In this document: positions 46,389-55,583 of the stretch, one piece after another
Layout of the letters: each line of letters starts with the position of its first letter
Numbering within the stretch: the first letter of the stretch is position 1
DNA from: an uncultured Caryophanales bacterium
GTDB taxonomy: Bacteria; Bacillota_I; Bacilli_A; RF39; UBA660
Direction of reading: 5' to 3'
Assembly (NCBI GenBank): GCA_946628005.1
Contig: CAMOWA010000006.1
Span: 1-57,643 of the forward strand
Length of the DNA stretch: 57,643 bases
Notes under the pieces: model-generated
What the model saw: only the letters and a program-made list of their open reading frames with translations
Told to the model about the DNA's origin: nothing
The model's database searches: none
Position numbers and translations under genes: made by a program

Positions 46389-46943
46389 TTATGTAAAATT
46401 TCCAGGTAATATTTTGTTTTCGAGATAATAGTTACTAGTTAGTAATAATCCTTCTTTTTCGAAGTAATTCTCATCATTAGCTAACAACTCTTCAATCATA
46501 TTAATAGCTTTATCTGTTCTCTGATATTTCAGTTTATATTTAGGATATTCCCTATTTCTATTAGAGGGTTGTATTAACCATAAATTACCATTATCTCTGT
46601 TTAGAAGGGTTATTGAATCATTACTTTTATTATGATAGTATACAAATTTAGGATTTACATTACTGATATATGCTTGCTCAGTATACTCATTATCATTTTC
46701 AGATTCTTCATCAAGTGACAATAATCTCTGATTATGAATATTTTCTATTTCAACATTATCCTTACGTTTCTGTCTTAGCATCTTAAATGGTTTATATATT
46801 ATAATATATGCTATGAAATAGAGTATTAAAGCTACTGCTATTAATAATAATATTATTATATTGAATAATTGTGAAATTACACATAAGAATACCCATAATA
46901 TTATCATTGTTATTATAGTTAGATTATTAGGAATAATATTCAC
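46389..46943 (-). CDS. Membrane protein with C-terminal cytoplasmic domain
   Basis: About 180 residues. Two N-terminal membrane helices (roughly 8-48) end in a positive patch (RQKRKD), followed by an acidic domain of about 115 residues ending LENKILPGNF. No family was recognised. The start is uncertain. GTG 46943 lies inside the Shine-Dalgarno AGAGGTGA, and the in-frame ATT at 46934 has normal spacing, giving a second example of a possible ATT start. Confidence 0.65.
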   Translation of the reverse strand: MNIIPNNLTIITMIILWVFLCVISQLFNIIILLLIAVALILYFIAYIIIYKPFKMLRQKRKDNVEIENIHNQRLLSLDEESENDNEYTEQAYISNVNPKFVYYHNKSNDSITLLNRDNGNLWLIQPSNRNREYPKYKLKYQRTDKAINMIEELLANDENYFEKEGLLLTSNYYLENKILPGNFT

Positions 46944-47094
46944 CTCTAAATAATTATTATTACTTCTTGTTTACTTCTATATATAATTAGATATTTAAAA
47001 ATTATATTTTATCCTATTCTATGTGAAATTTTATTATTTAGTTTTTAGAAAAATAATAAGTATATTAAAACTAATATAATGGGAGAGTAAAATT

Positions 47095-47637
47095 TTGAGA
47101 GAATCTAGTGGCGTTATAATTGCAATTATTATAGTGGCTGTTGTAGCTATTGGTGCATTTGGTATTTACACATTTATCACAAATTCTGATTTAACTCATC
47201 CAGAACAAGCAATAACCCTTCAACAAAATAACAGTACTGTTAATTCTACAGCAAATGGTAGTACAGCTAATAGTACTGCAAGTAATCCCTCAAATACTAC
47301 TGCAACAACAGCTACATCTATGAATATTCAACAAGTACAAATTACTACAGGTTCTAGTTTAAGTAGTAAAAGTCATGCAGATGTATATGTAGGTAAGGAA
47401 TATGCTGGAGAATCAGTTACTATCAGTACTTTATATTCACGTGATGGTAATACCTTAAATGACGGTAATGATGTTTCAAAAACCGTTGATTCTGATGGTT
47501 ATGTTCATGTAACAGCTGGTGTAGCATCTAAATATTATCCAGATACATGTGTAGTTACTATTTCAGGTCCTAGTGGATCAGATAGTGTAACGTGTTATCT
47601 AAATATTAAATCAGGAACACAAACATGTAACTTTTAA
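47095..47637 (+). CDS. Secreted/anchored Thr-Asn-rich protein, possibly pilin-like
   Basis: 180 residues from TTG 47095 (ATGGGAGAG upstream). One hydrophobic N-terminal helix (SGVIIAIIIVAVVAIGAFG, about residues 5-26) is preceded by the charged RES, recalling archaeal pilin-like N termini but without a clear class III cleavage motif. An Asn/Thr/Ser linker follows, then a beta-rich domain (DVYVGKEYAGESVTISTLYS, YPDTCVVTISG) with two cysteines that could form a disulfide. Function unknown, cell-surface location likely. Confidence 0.68.
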   Translation: MRESSGVIIAIIIVAVVAIGAFGIYTFITNSDLTHPEQAITLQQNNSTVNSTANGSTANSTASNPSNTTATTATSMNIQQVQITTGSSLSSKSHADVYVGKEYAGESVTISTLYSRDGNTLNDGNDVSKTVDSDGYVHVTAGVASKYYPDTCVVTISGPSGSDSVTCYLNIKSGTQTCNF

Positions 47638-47925
47638 TTTATAGGATAGAAGAAATAGTAAATTTAATATTTCTAAAAAATTCTATCCTTTACTCATTTT
47701 TTTAATCAATATTTGAATTATTTTATTAATAATAGATTAAGTATAGTTAATTATTATATATTATTAATTATAATATTATTTAAGATAAATAAAAGAATCT
47801 TAACAATACATGGTTTTAACAAGAAAACAATAGAATATTACTGATTATATAAATAAAATAGATGTAATATTCTTTGAAAAAAAGGAATTGGATAAAAAAA
47901 TAATCTAAAAATTTTATTTAATATC

Positions 47926-48903
47926 CTAATTTTGATAATTTACATTTTGTTTATTAATTAATGGATATGATATTAATGTTTCAGAGTTTAAATCTTCATT
48001 GTTCATGTTAACTGCATTAATTTGACTATTTTCATATGTTTTATAATAATAAATTCCTTTATCAGTATTTACGCATGAAGAATATATTGTAATTTCATAT
48101 TTATCTGGTTCACTGATAAATGCAAGACCTCTTTGTTGTTCTACTGATCCTAGAATGTGAAAGAATTGACTTACACTTTCAAGTTCGTCTTCACTAGATA
48201 ATGAATTCATTTTGGTAAAACTTGCTTTTACAAATCGGGACATTGAAGATAAATCTCCGGGTAAGCCTAATCCACCCATTCCCCTACTATATGGCATTAA
48301 ATCTAATTCTGTACTAAATGTGTTATCTGGTGTTTTACTAGATAAATATCTGTAATTGTTTAAGTTAAATAATTGTTTATCAAATGGAGGATTATTTGTT
48401 AAAACGCCCACGGGATTATCATAAACTTTTAATCCTTCTTTAACTGTTTCTACAGTGATAGATTCATTTTTATCAGATATTATCCAGTGAAGTGATGAAT
48501 TAGGAAGTTCATCTGAAAATTGAATGTTAACTATGTTTAGATTATCTAGTATTTTTCTTGCTTCTTTAACATTACTACATTGTGATAATATCCATGGAAT
48601 AAATTCAAAAGATGCTACGTTAGTTTTTTCATTATCTACTTCTTTATAATCTGCAAATTCACTGAAGTTCAAACCGGCAACACTTAATCCTTTTTCATTT
48701 GTTGCATCATAATATAAAGGATAAGTTTCTATACCAGCAGTAACACCAATAAAAGCATAATGATTATCTATTGTATCTTCAATTCTAAATTCCAAAGGAT
48801 AATTTCTAGGAGTTATAGTAATTTTTTCATTATAGGACAATTCATAATCAAAATTACGTCCGAAATAATGGTCTTTTGATAAATAATTTGCTGCTGTACA
48901 CAT
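47926..48903 (-). CDS. Bile salt hydrolase / choloylglycine hydrolase
   Basis: 325 residues. The protein begins MCTAANYL, so removal of Met exposes the nucleophile Cys2. GRNFDYE supplies the catalytic Arg16 and Asp19, GLNFSEF and TNNPPFD supply the substrate-site Asn residues, and SRFVKA carries the last Arg. The length matches bile salt hydrolases (N-terminal nucleophile fold). It deconjugates taurine- or glycine-linked bile acids and marks a gut organism; penicillin V acylase is the alternative activity in this family. GAGG precedes the ATG. Confidence 0.93.
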   Translation of the reverse strand: MCTAANYLSKDHYFGRNFDYELSYNEKITITPRNYPLEFRIEDTIDNHYAFIGVTAGIETYPLYYDATNEKGLSVAGLNFSEFADYKEVDNEKTNVASFEFIPWILSQCSNVKEARKILDNLNIVNIQFSDELPNSSLHWIISDKNESITVETVKEGLKVYDNPVGVLTNNPPFDKQLFNLNNYRYLSSKTPDNTFSTELDLMPYSRGMGGLGLPGDLSSMSRFVKASFTKMNSLSSEDELESVSQFFHILGSVEQQRGLAFISEPDKYEITIYSSCVNTDKGIYYYKTYENSQINAVNMNNEDLNSETLISYPLINKQNVNYQN

Positions 48904-49325
48904 TTTTTTGCCTCGATTACTAATTATTTAATGTTATAAAAATATATATGTTATAAATCAACTATTAATTTTTCTTAAAATCTAATTACGTTTCCACAAA
49001 AAGTGTAACCCGAAAAAATATTTATAAAAAATTTTTTTTAGCTTGAACATATTGCTTCTTAATTCAAATAGAATTTTTGTCTTGTTAATCACAATAATTA
49101 GAGAGTATAATCTAATTAAAAAAAAAGTATAAAAAAGATTATTAAAGTTTATAATTTTAACAATGATCCTTTTAATATTAAAATCAAGTTAAAATATAAC
49201 ATTATTATTCATTTAAAAGAAAAATACAAAAAAGTATATAATATAACTCATAAAACGTTTTAATAGGATATGAAGAATTTATAAAATATATTTCATCAAT
49301 TTTCTAGGTAATGTTAGGGATATTT
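48904..49325. promoter_or_regulatory. Divergent gap with palindrome before the histidine kinase
   Basis: A minus-strand TATA-like CATATATATTT lies near 48942-48952 for the bile salt hydrolase gene. A rightward TATA-like AGTATATAATATAA (49233-49246) is followed by the palindrome TAAAACGTTTTA (49251-49262), a good operator position for the kinase gene. Confidence 0.45.
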
Positions 49326-50390
49326 ATGAATAATGAAGAAAAAAAAGAGTTAGTTAAAGAATTTGAACCTTTTTTCAATGTACATTTATTTATTAATGAA
49401 GACGTCGATGAAGTTGTTTCTTTCTTAGGTTTCACTCTGGAAAATCATGAAATTAAATATGAAGATAACTTCTTTAATTTTCTTGGATTTGGAAATAACT
49501 ATTTAGATAATTTCGAATGGAAAAAATTTATAGATACATTACTTAGTCGAATTATCGATTATGAAAATTCTATTGAACGTGTTCAACAATTAAATAATGC
49601 TTTAGAAGATACTGAGTTTAAATCTGCTTTTATAGATAATATTTTTTATGATACAGGTGAAAAGATAATATGTTTACAAGCATACTTAAAAAATGTTATT
49701 ATAGATGATAAACCCGGATTATTTGTTACTCTTATACATGATAAAGAAATAATTAAAGATAAATTAGATCTTATTGAAACATCAAAACAAAAAGATTTAT
49801 TACTTAAAGAAGTTCATCACAGAGTTAAGAATAATTTACAAATTTTAAATAGTTTAATAAATCTTCAACAAAGATTTGGATATTCTGATCATAGTATAAT
49901 TGATTCTATGAAACTATTTATCTCTTCAATGGCACTGATACATGAAAAGATTTATCAGGGAAATGATTGGGGATATGTTGATTTATCTAGTTTCTTTAAT
50001 CAATTTAAAGCCCTTTTTTCAGAAATGTATTCTAGTTTCGAAATTAATTTCAAATTTAATATTGAAGAAGGTTTATCATTAGATGCTCAGACAATGATTC
50101 CTCTAATATTAATTCTTAACGAAGAATGTATAAACTCAATTAAACATGCTTTTCCTGATGATTTTGAAGGTGAAAAAGAAATTTTTTGTCGTTTAGAAAC
50201 TGAAGGTGAAGATATCCTATTTACATATAAAGATAACGGTATTGGATTAGAGGGCAGTGATAATGGTGGTTCATTAGGTCAAATACTGGTAACAGATTTA
50301 GTTAAGCAAATTAATGGTGAAATAATAATTATTGACAAACACGAAAAAGGTTTTATCTCTAAAATTAAATTTCCTCATCATAAAAACTAA
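49326..50390 (+). CDS. Sensor histidine kinase (HisKA_2/HATPase)
   Basis: 354 residues from ATG 49326 (TTAGGGA upstream; ATG 49311 is in frame). An N-terminal domain of about 150 residues resembles a PAS-like sensor. It is followed by KEVHHRVKNNLQILNSLINLQ, the HisKA_2 phospho-accepting box (His164/165), and the ATPase with LILNEECINSIKHAF (N box) and DNGIGLEG (G1). There is no membrane segment, so the kinase is cytoplasmic. The response regulators downstream are its likely partners, although each gene appears to have its own promoter. Confidence 0.9.
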   Translation: MNNEEKKELVKEFEPFFNVHLFINEDVDEVVSFLGFTLENHEIKYEDNFFNFLGFGNNYLDNFEWKKFIDTLLSRIIDYENSIERVQQLNNALEDTEFKSAFIDNIFYDTGEKIICLQAYLKNVIIDDKPGLFVTLIHDKEIIKDKLDLIETSKQKDLLLKEVHHRVKNNLQILNSLINLQQRFGYSDHSIIDSMKLFISSMALIHEKIYQGNDWGYVDLSSFFNQFKALFSEMYSSFEINFKFNIEEGLSLDAQTMIPLILILNEECINSIKHAFPDDFEGEKEIFCRLETEGEDILFTYKDNGIGLEGSDNGGSLGQILVTDLVKQINGEIIIIDKHEKGFISKIKFPHHKN

Positions 50391-50418
50391 ATTAAATGAA
50401 GCATTAAAATAACATAAT

Positions 50419-50763
50419 ATGCTAATTGAAGATGAAGTTATAATAGCTTTAGATTTATCGTATAAATTAATGGATAAATGATTTACTGTTTATCAAACTG
50501 ATGATTGTTATAAAGCATTGAAATATATTCCAGATAAAAAACCAGATATAATTATTACAGATTTAAAACTTAAACATGGTTACAGTGGAATGAGTATTTA
50601 CGATAAATATAAAGATGATGGTTATAAATTTATTTTCATTTCTGGTCAAGATCATACAAAAGAATTAGATGAGTTAATAGAGACTGGACAAGTACAATTT
50701 ATAGATAAACCATTTACTTTTGAGGATTTATTTGAAAAAATCAATGCTATTTTAGATAGTTGA
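50419..50763 (+). pseudogene. Response-regulator receiver interrupted by a stop codon
   Basis: The reading frame from ATG 50419 runs MLIEDEVIIALDLSYKLMDK, meets TGA at 50479-50481 and continues in the same frame as FTVYQTDDCYKALKYIPDKKPDIIITDLKLK to TAG 50761-50763. It retains the phospho-acceptor Asp (ITD), the switch Ser (FISG) and the Lys (IDKPF), so only one codon breaks it. By family comparison the codon was probably GGA (Gly). The N terminus is also short by about four residues. A single nonsense change is the simplest explanation; an alternative start at TTG 50518 would encode only the C-terminal half. Confidence 0.85.
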
Positions 50764-51157
50764 ATCCCATATAATTTTAATATATAGAATCGTGTTAAAT
50801 TAAATAATTAGATATTTAATAATCCTTTTTATTATTTCAAAAAAAAAGTAAGTGAAAACTGAAGTATGTTAATTAATTTTCCATAAACAACTGTACAGGC
50901 CGACTTTAAAATAATAGTTTAGAAAGTTAAAAATAAATAAATATTTAAATTATAATAGATAAACTAATTCTCGAAGTAATAACAAAGGACTTTTATATTC
51001 GTTTATATTAGATTTTAAAAAAAAATATTAAATATATAGTTTAATCATGATTTAATGAAAAATAAGACAATTTTTTTATCATGATATTAAAAGATATTAA
51101 ATCTTAAAATAATAAATTTATAAAATTTTTTCAAGTTAAATATTTCAGATGATTTTT
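50764..51157 (+). promoter_or_regulatory. Gap with twin palindromes before the response regulator
   Basis: No gene was found. The ten-base palindromes AATCATGATT (51043-51052) and TATCATGATA (51077-51086) lie downstream of a TATA-like AAATATATAG (51030-51039), in the leader region of the response-regulator gene. CTGTACAG (50891-50898) is another eight-base palindrome. Confidence 0.4.
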
Positions 51158-51574
51158 ATGAAAAATACTATATTAATTGTAGAAGATGAATCAATTACAG
51201 CACTCGATTTAAAATTTACTCTTGAAGAATTAGGCTATAAAGTTATAGATATCACAGATAATGGTCAAGATGCAATTAATATTGCAGCTGAGACATCACC
51301 TGATTTAACAATTATGGATATTAACTTAAAAGGTGAAATGAATGGTATTGATGCAGCTAAAAAACTTTCAGAACTTAATTTACCTGTTATTTTTCTAACC
51401 GCATACACTGACGATGATACATTTAATAAAATAATAAATGATTTATCTGTTTATGGATTTATTTCAAAGCCATTTAATAAGAAAACTATCGGTATGAGTA
51501 TAGACTTTGCAATTAAACGTGCGAAAATCGATGCTGAAAAGCTTAACATTGCAAGAGGATTTGTAAAAAAATAA
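51158..51574 (+). CDS. Single-domain response regulator
   Basis: 138 residues counted from ATG 51158 (ATG 51149 also in frame). ILIVEDE supplies the acidic pocket, TIMDINLKGEMNGID the phospho-acceptor Asp, VIFLTAYTD the Thr and FISKPFNK the Lys, so it is fully competent. There is no DNA-binding or output domain, only a short C-terminal helix. It probably acts by protein-protein contact, perhaps on the pseudo-receiver glycosyltransferase encoded next. The HisKA_2 kinase upstream is the likely phosphodonor. Confidence 0.92.
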   Translation: MKNTILIVEDESITALDLKFTLEELGYKVIDITDNGQDAINIAAETSPDLTIMDINLKGEMNGIDAAKKLSELNLPVIFLTAYTDDDTFNKIINDLSVYGFISKPFNKKTIGMSIDFAIKRAKIDAEKLNIARGFVKK

Positions 51575-51997
51575 ATCTCTAATTTTATTAAATTTTCTAT
51601 TTCTTATCTCATTTAAATTTAGTATATTGCTTTTTTTCTATCAAAATTATTAATATTTAATATAAATGAAAAATATTGCTTTCCTACTTATTATATTTGA
51701 GAAATATCTATTTTCTTAATATTTTTTTTAATTTAAATCAATATTTTTTTAGTTTATAAACAGAAAAATAGAACGTACTCTTTATTTATTTTAATTAGAC
51801 TAAACTATTAATATTAATAAGAGTAAATATGAATAATACTTTTAGATTAATTTAAATAAGATATATACAATTCTAAAAGATTAGTAAAAATATCATAGGT
51901 TTTAAACCTTTATTAAAACAAAAATCTAATGAAATATTTTTTCACATCAATGAGATTATCTTTTTTTTACATGAAAAAAAATAAAAGAGGTGTAATA
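51575..51997 (+). promoter_or_regulatory. Gap with dyad before the glycosyltransferase
   Basis: No gene was found. A TATA-like AAGATATATAC (51858-51868) precedes AGGTTTTAAACCT (51897-51909), a six-base-arm dyad in the leader. AAAGAGGTG at 51984-51992 is the ribosome site. Confidence 0.4.
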
Positions 51998-54061
51998 TTG
52001 GATGATTATAATGAAAATTTAAAATTAGATAGTTTTTTAAATAAAGATGATTCAAACCAGAAAGAAGGTAATACAAGACAAAATTCTGATAATAGTGTTG
52101 ATTTCCCTGATGATAAATCTTTTGATGAAGGTAATGAAACAGTAGATTTAGATAAAAATATATCTGAGGATAATATTATTTATGAAATTGCTAATAGTGA
52201 AATTTCTTCATTGAAAGATGTTGGTGATGCTAAAGAATTAACTATAAATATTAAGGATGAACCGACTATTGAGAGCCTAAATGAAAGAATTCCTAAGGTA
52301 TATCTTGTTTCTAAGAATAAAAAAGCTATAAGAAACATTGAAAAAACATTGACAAATGAGCATTATGACCTTGTAGGTATTTCAGATAATAGTGAAGAAG
52401 CTCTTTACTTTATTGAGGAGAATTTACCAGATATTGTTTTTTTAAGTTTAGATTTAAATGGTAAAAAAAACGGTGAAGAGTTAGGTAAATTAATTAATAA
52501 ATTAGATATTCCTATAATTTATATCTTCAATTTTGATGATAATTTAACTCAAAGTAATTTTATAGAGACAAATTATGGATTTATTTTTGATGAATATTCA
52601 ACTGATGAAATTAAATTTGTTATTAAAGTTGCTCTTAAAAAACATGCATCTAACGTGAAAACAGTAATTGATGTTAAATCAAGGATGACTGAGAAAAATA
52701 TTGAATTAGGTATTGAGAAATTATATTCTGGATTACTTCTAACTCTTTCAATAATTCTTATAATATCAGGTATTATAGCAAAGAATGTAACATTCCTACA
52801 ATGGATTATTTTTATTCCTTCTGTAATGATGATATTTTTAGCATTAATGAGTTTATTTAAAATGGAAGAACCAACACCATATGATGAACCACCCTTTGTA
52901 TCAATTATTATTCCAGCACATAATGAACAGTATACTATTGAAGATACCGTTAGAAGTATTGTAAATATGGATTATACATATAATGGTAAACCTAATTATG
53001 AACTTATCGTGGTAAATGATGGTTCTGAGGATAAAACTGGTGAAATTTTATCTAATCTTAAGAAGGAATTTCCTCATTTAAGAATAATTACTCGTAAACC
53101 ACCCAAATCTGGTAAAGGTAAGGGATTTGTACTCAATGATGCATTATCATTATCATATGGTTCTATTCTAGGAGTTTTCGATGCTGATACTCGGGTAAAA
53201 CCAGATTTTTTAACTAAATTAATCCCCTATTTAAATAATCCCAAAGTACAGGGTGTTCAATGTCGAGTAAGAATGTATAATAAAGATTATAATTTCCTAA
53301 CTAACATGCAAGACGTAGAATTTTCAGGTTTTGGAAATATACTTAGAGCTAAAGATAATCTTAAATTTAATGGATTTCTTGGTGGAAATGGTCAATTTGT
53401 TAAAAAAGATGCAATTATTAAGGCAGGAAAATGGGATGGATTTGCTGTTACTGAAGATTTAAACCTAAGTGTTAAGCTATTAATTAGTGGTGGAGAGATA
53501 AGATATTGTCCAGAGGCTTCTGTTTATCAGGAAGCTGTTGATAATTGGCATGATTTTATGAAACAAAGAGTTCGTTGGGCTATGGGTAATTTTGAGACAT
53601 TATTTGTTTATTTCTCCAGAATTCTTACATGTAGATTACCTTTCTATAAAAAGGTGGGTATTATTTCTCACATAAGTAATTATGCATTTAATTTATTCAT
53701 TTTCGTTGGTTTTCTAATATTTATCATTAATATAATTGGATGGTTTGTGTTACATATACCTACTGTAATTCGTATGGAAGCACCTTTAATAATTGGTTTT
53801 ATTTCAGCGATTGGATTTTTCCCTGGAATAAGTATTGCACTTATACGTGATGACAAGAAATATCTTAAATTTATCAAGGATTTAATAGAGTATTGGATTT
53901 ATTGTTTCCATTTAATACCATTGTTCTTTATAACAATGTGGGATATGATAACAAGAGTCGAGAGAAAATGGACTAAAACTACTCATAAAGGTATAGAAAA
54001 TGAAGAAGATAAAAATCAAACATTAGAGGGAAAAAATGAGAAAGAAGGATCTGTTAATTAG
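51998..54061 (+). CDS. Pseudo-receiver/GT2 processive glycosyltransferase fusion
   Basis: 687 residues from TTG 51998; AAAGAGGTG lies upstream, while ATG 51929 lacks a ribosome site. After an acidic N terminus comes a receiver-like domain (about 97-215) that lacks the phosphorylation residues: the pocket is VSKN, the acceptor Asp is Ser in VFLSLDLNGKKNG, and the Lys is replaced in FIFDEYS. Two membrane helices follow, then a GT2 domain with VVNDGSEDKTG, DADTR, TEDLNL and QRVRW, the full set for processive synthases such as cellulose or hyaluronan synthase. Three or four C-terminal helices complete the channel. It probably extrudes a surface polysaccharide under control of a receiver-receiver contact. 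Confidence 0.88.
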   Translation: MDDYNENLKLDSFLNKDDSNQKEGNTRQNSDNSVDFPDDKSFDEGNETVDLDKNISEDNIIYEIANSEISSLKDVGDAKELTINIKDEPTIESLNERIPKVYLVSKNKKAIRNIEKTLTNEHYDLVGISDNSEEALYFIEENLPDIVFLSLDLNGKKNGEELGKLINKLDIPIIYIFNFDDNLTQSNFIETNYGFIFDEYSTDEIKFVIKVALKKHASNVKTVIDVKSRMTEKNIELGIEKLYSGLLLTLSIILIISGIIAKNVTFLQWIIFIPSVMMIFLALMSLFKMEEPTPYDEPPFVSIIIPAHNEQYTIEDTVRSIVNMDYTYNGKPNYELIVVNDGSEDKTGEILSNLKKEFPHLRIITRKPPKSGKGKGFVLNDALSLSYGSILGVFDADTRVKPDFLTKLIPYLNNPKVQGVQCRVRMYNKDYNFLTNMQDVEFSGFGNILRAKDNLKFNGFLGGNGQFVKKDAIIKAGKWDGFAVTEDLNLSVKLLISGGEIRYCPEASVYQEAVDNWHDFMKQRVRWAMGNFETLFVYFSRILTCRLPFYKKVGIISHISNYAFNLFIFVGFLIFIINIIGWFVLHIPTVIRMEAPLIIGFISAIGFFPGISIALIRDDKKYLKFIKDLIEYWIYCFHLIPLFFITMWDMITRVERKWTKTTHKGIENEEDKNQTLEGKNEKEGSVN

Positions 54062-54671
54062 CTTTATTATCGTTATAATGTTTATTTATATAATCACTAA
54101 TTTAAGTGCTGTTAACACCATTTTATCTTGGAATACAGAGAATCAACTTACTTTTGGAAATAGTACTGTTAATGTTCCGCAGGCCTGGAATACTACAGAA
54201 CAAGTAAACTGGACTGATAAAGCTAAAACCAATAACTCTATTACTAATCGTTATGTTGTATGGGATTTATGGGATGACTGGCCAGAGGGCCATATAACAG
54301 ATGTATCTGAGAGAAAACTAATAGAATTAGAACATGGAAACTATGAAGTGGTTAATAGTACTACTGTTAACTTAGGTGGTAATAATGTATCTAGGGAATA
54401 TTTCAAGAATCCTTCCAGAGGACCTGAGACAAATAATAGTAATATGGGTGTAACGTATATCTTCCATAGAGAAGATAGAAATTATGCTGTGCAAATACAT
54501 TACTTCACAGAGCATGATTATAACAATACTACATATAGACGAGAATTAGATGATCGTATGGAGGATTTCATGTCGAATATCCATAATAAACAGTATAATG
54601 GTTTTTTCTCTGACATTAATATACTTATACATTTCATTGCTAATATGTTAGGAATTAAACTTAATTTCTAA
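54036..54671 (+). CDS. Anchored extracytoplasmic partner of the glycosyltransferase
   Basis: 211 residues. It starts 26 bases inside the end of the glycosyltransferase gene, so the two are coupled. An N-terminal helix (MRKKDLLISFIIVIMFIYI) anchors an exposed domain with LTFGNSTVNVPQAWN, a Trp-rich WDLWDDWPEGH and YAVQIHYFTEHDYNN. The pattern recalls PsbP-like domains of archaeal envelope proteins, a tentative likeness. The coupling suggests that it assists polysaccharide export, attachment or modification. Confidence 0.72.
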   Translation: MRKKDLLISFIIVIMFIYIITNLSAVNTILSWNTENQLTFGNSTVNVPQAWNTTEQVNWTDKAKTNNSITNRYVVWDLWDDWPEGHITDVSERKLIELEHGNYEVVNSTTVNLGGNNVSREYFKNPSRGPETNNSNMGVTYIFHREDRNYAVQIHYFTEHDYNNTTYRRELDDRMEDFMSNIHNKQYNGFFSDINILIHFIANMLGIKLNF

Positions 54672-54791
54672 TATCTTACTTTTTTTTATTGTCTACTTTT
54701 TTTATAATAAATATAAATTTAGGTTAAACTTAAAATATAGCTTATAACATAAGTATAATTACTAAAAAAAATATGATTGGAGAATAAAATA

Positions 54792-55193
54792 TTGCCAATA
54801 ACAGAAATATCAGGACATATTATACTACTAACATTCATATATGCATTATACATGATACCAAAATCATTAGGTGAATATGAAGGAGTAAAAAAAGAACAGC
54901 CCGATCCCTTTATAGGAAAAACAAAAGAAAAATGTAAATGGACACATGGAATAACATTTAAATCAGCAAGTATAGGATTTATCATACTACTACCTTTACT
55001 ATTATTTATAGAAGAAATAATTAGAAAATATTTTGGAATAACAATAGCAGCAATAATAATAATTCTAATATTAATACCAATAACTTATTATGAAAGAAAA
55101 CAATCAAAGATTAACAAAATAGAAGTAGATAAAAGAAACAAAAAAGAAGAAGAATTAAAAGCTAAGAAAAAGAAACTAGAAGAAAATAATTAG
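54792..55193 (+). CDS. Small membrane protein
   Basis: 133 residues from TTG 54792; GGAG (54779-54782) is nine bases away, while TTG 54777 overlaps that site. Three hydrophobic segments are visible: ISGHIILLTFIYALYM, a pair SIGFIILLPLLLFI and FGITIAAIIIILILIPI. A basic Lys-rich tail that could form a coiled coil ends the protein. No family recognised. It is convergent with the zinc ribbon gene five bases away. Confidence 0.62.
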   Translation: MPITEISGHIILLTFIYALYMIPKSLGEYEGVKKEQPDPFIGKTKEKCKWTHGITFKSASIGFIILLPLLLFIEEIIRKYFGITIAAIIIILILIPITYYERKQSKINKIEVDKRNKKEEELKAKKKKLEENN

Positions 55194-55198
55194 ATGAT

Positions 55199-55474
55199 TT
55201 AATCATCAAATAATTTATCTAACTTCTCATCTAATTCCTCGTCAGATAAATCATCCTCTTCATCCTCTTCATCATTCTTATTTTTATTTAATATTTCATC
55301 CTTGTGATTCTTCCATTTTTCCTGTAATTCTTTTTCAACAATTTCATCTACTTCAATTACAGGACCTGTATAATCACAATTATTACATGACCACATAGAC
55401 CAATTCTGTGGTATAATCCACTCTATATTCTCAGAGCCACATCTAGGACAAATTTTAGTTTTCATTTTAATCAT
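55199..55474 (-). CDS. Zinc ribbon protein with acidic tail
   Basis: 91 residues. CPRCGSENIEW and WSCNNCDYTGP form a CxxC...CxxC zinc ribbon (residues about 9-35). A long Lys/Glu-rich helix and a very acidic end (DEEDEEDDLSDEELDEK) follow. Small archaeal proteins of this kind often act in transcription or translation, but no specific family was recognised. ATG 55465 is a possible later start. Confidence 0.75.
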   Translation of the reverse strand: MIKMKTKICPRCGSENIEWIIPQNWSMWSCNNCDYTGPVIEVDEIVEKELQEKWKNHKDEILNKNKNDEEDEEDDLSDEELDEKLDKLFDD

Positions 55475-55583
55475 GATATAATAATTTTCTTTACATTTAT
55501 TTTATTCTATCATTATTAATATATAATTATTATTAATTACCAATAACAAAGATAATAATAGAAATAATAGAGGAAAAAACAAT

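Noticed and set aside
50479-50481. Selenocysteine or other recoding of TGA
   Set aside because: No insertion element was seen, the position is not a Cys/Sec site in receivers and Methanosphaera is not known to use selenocysteine; a nonsense mutation is simpler.
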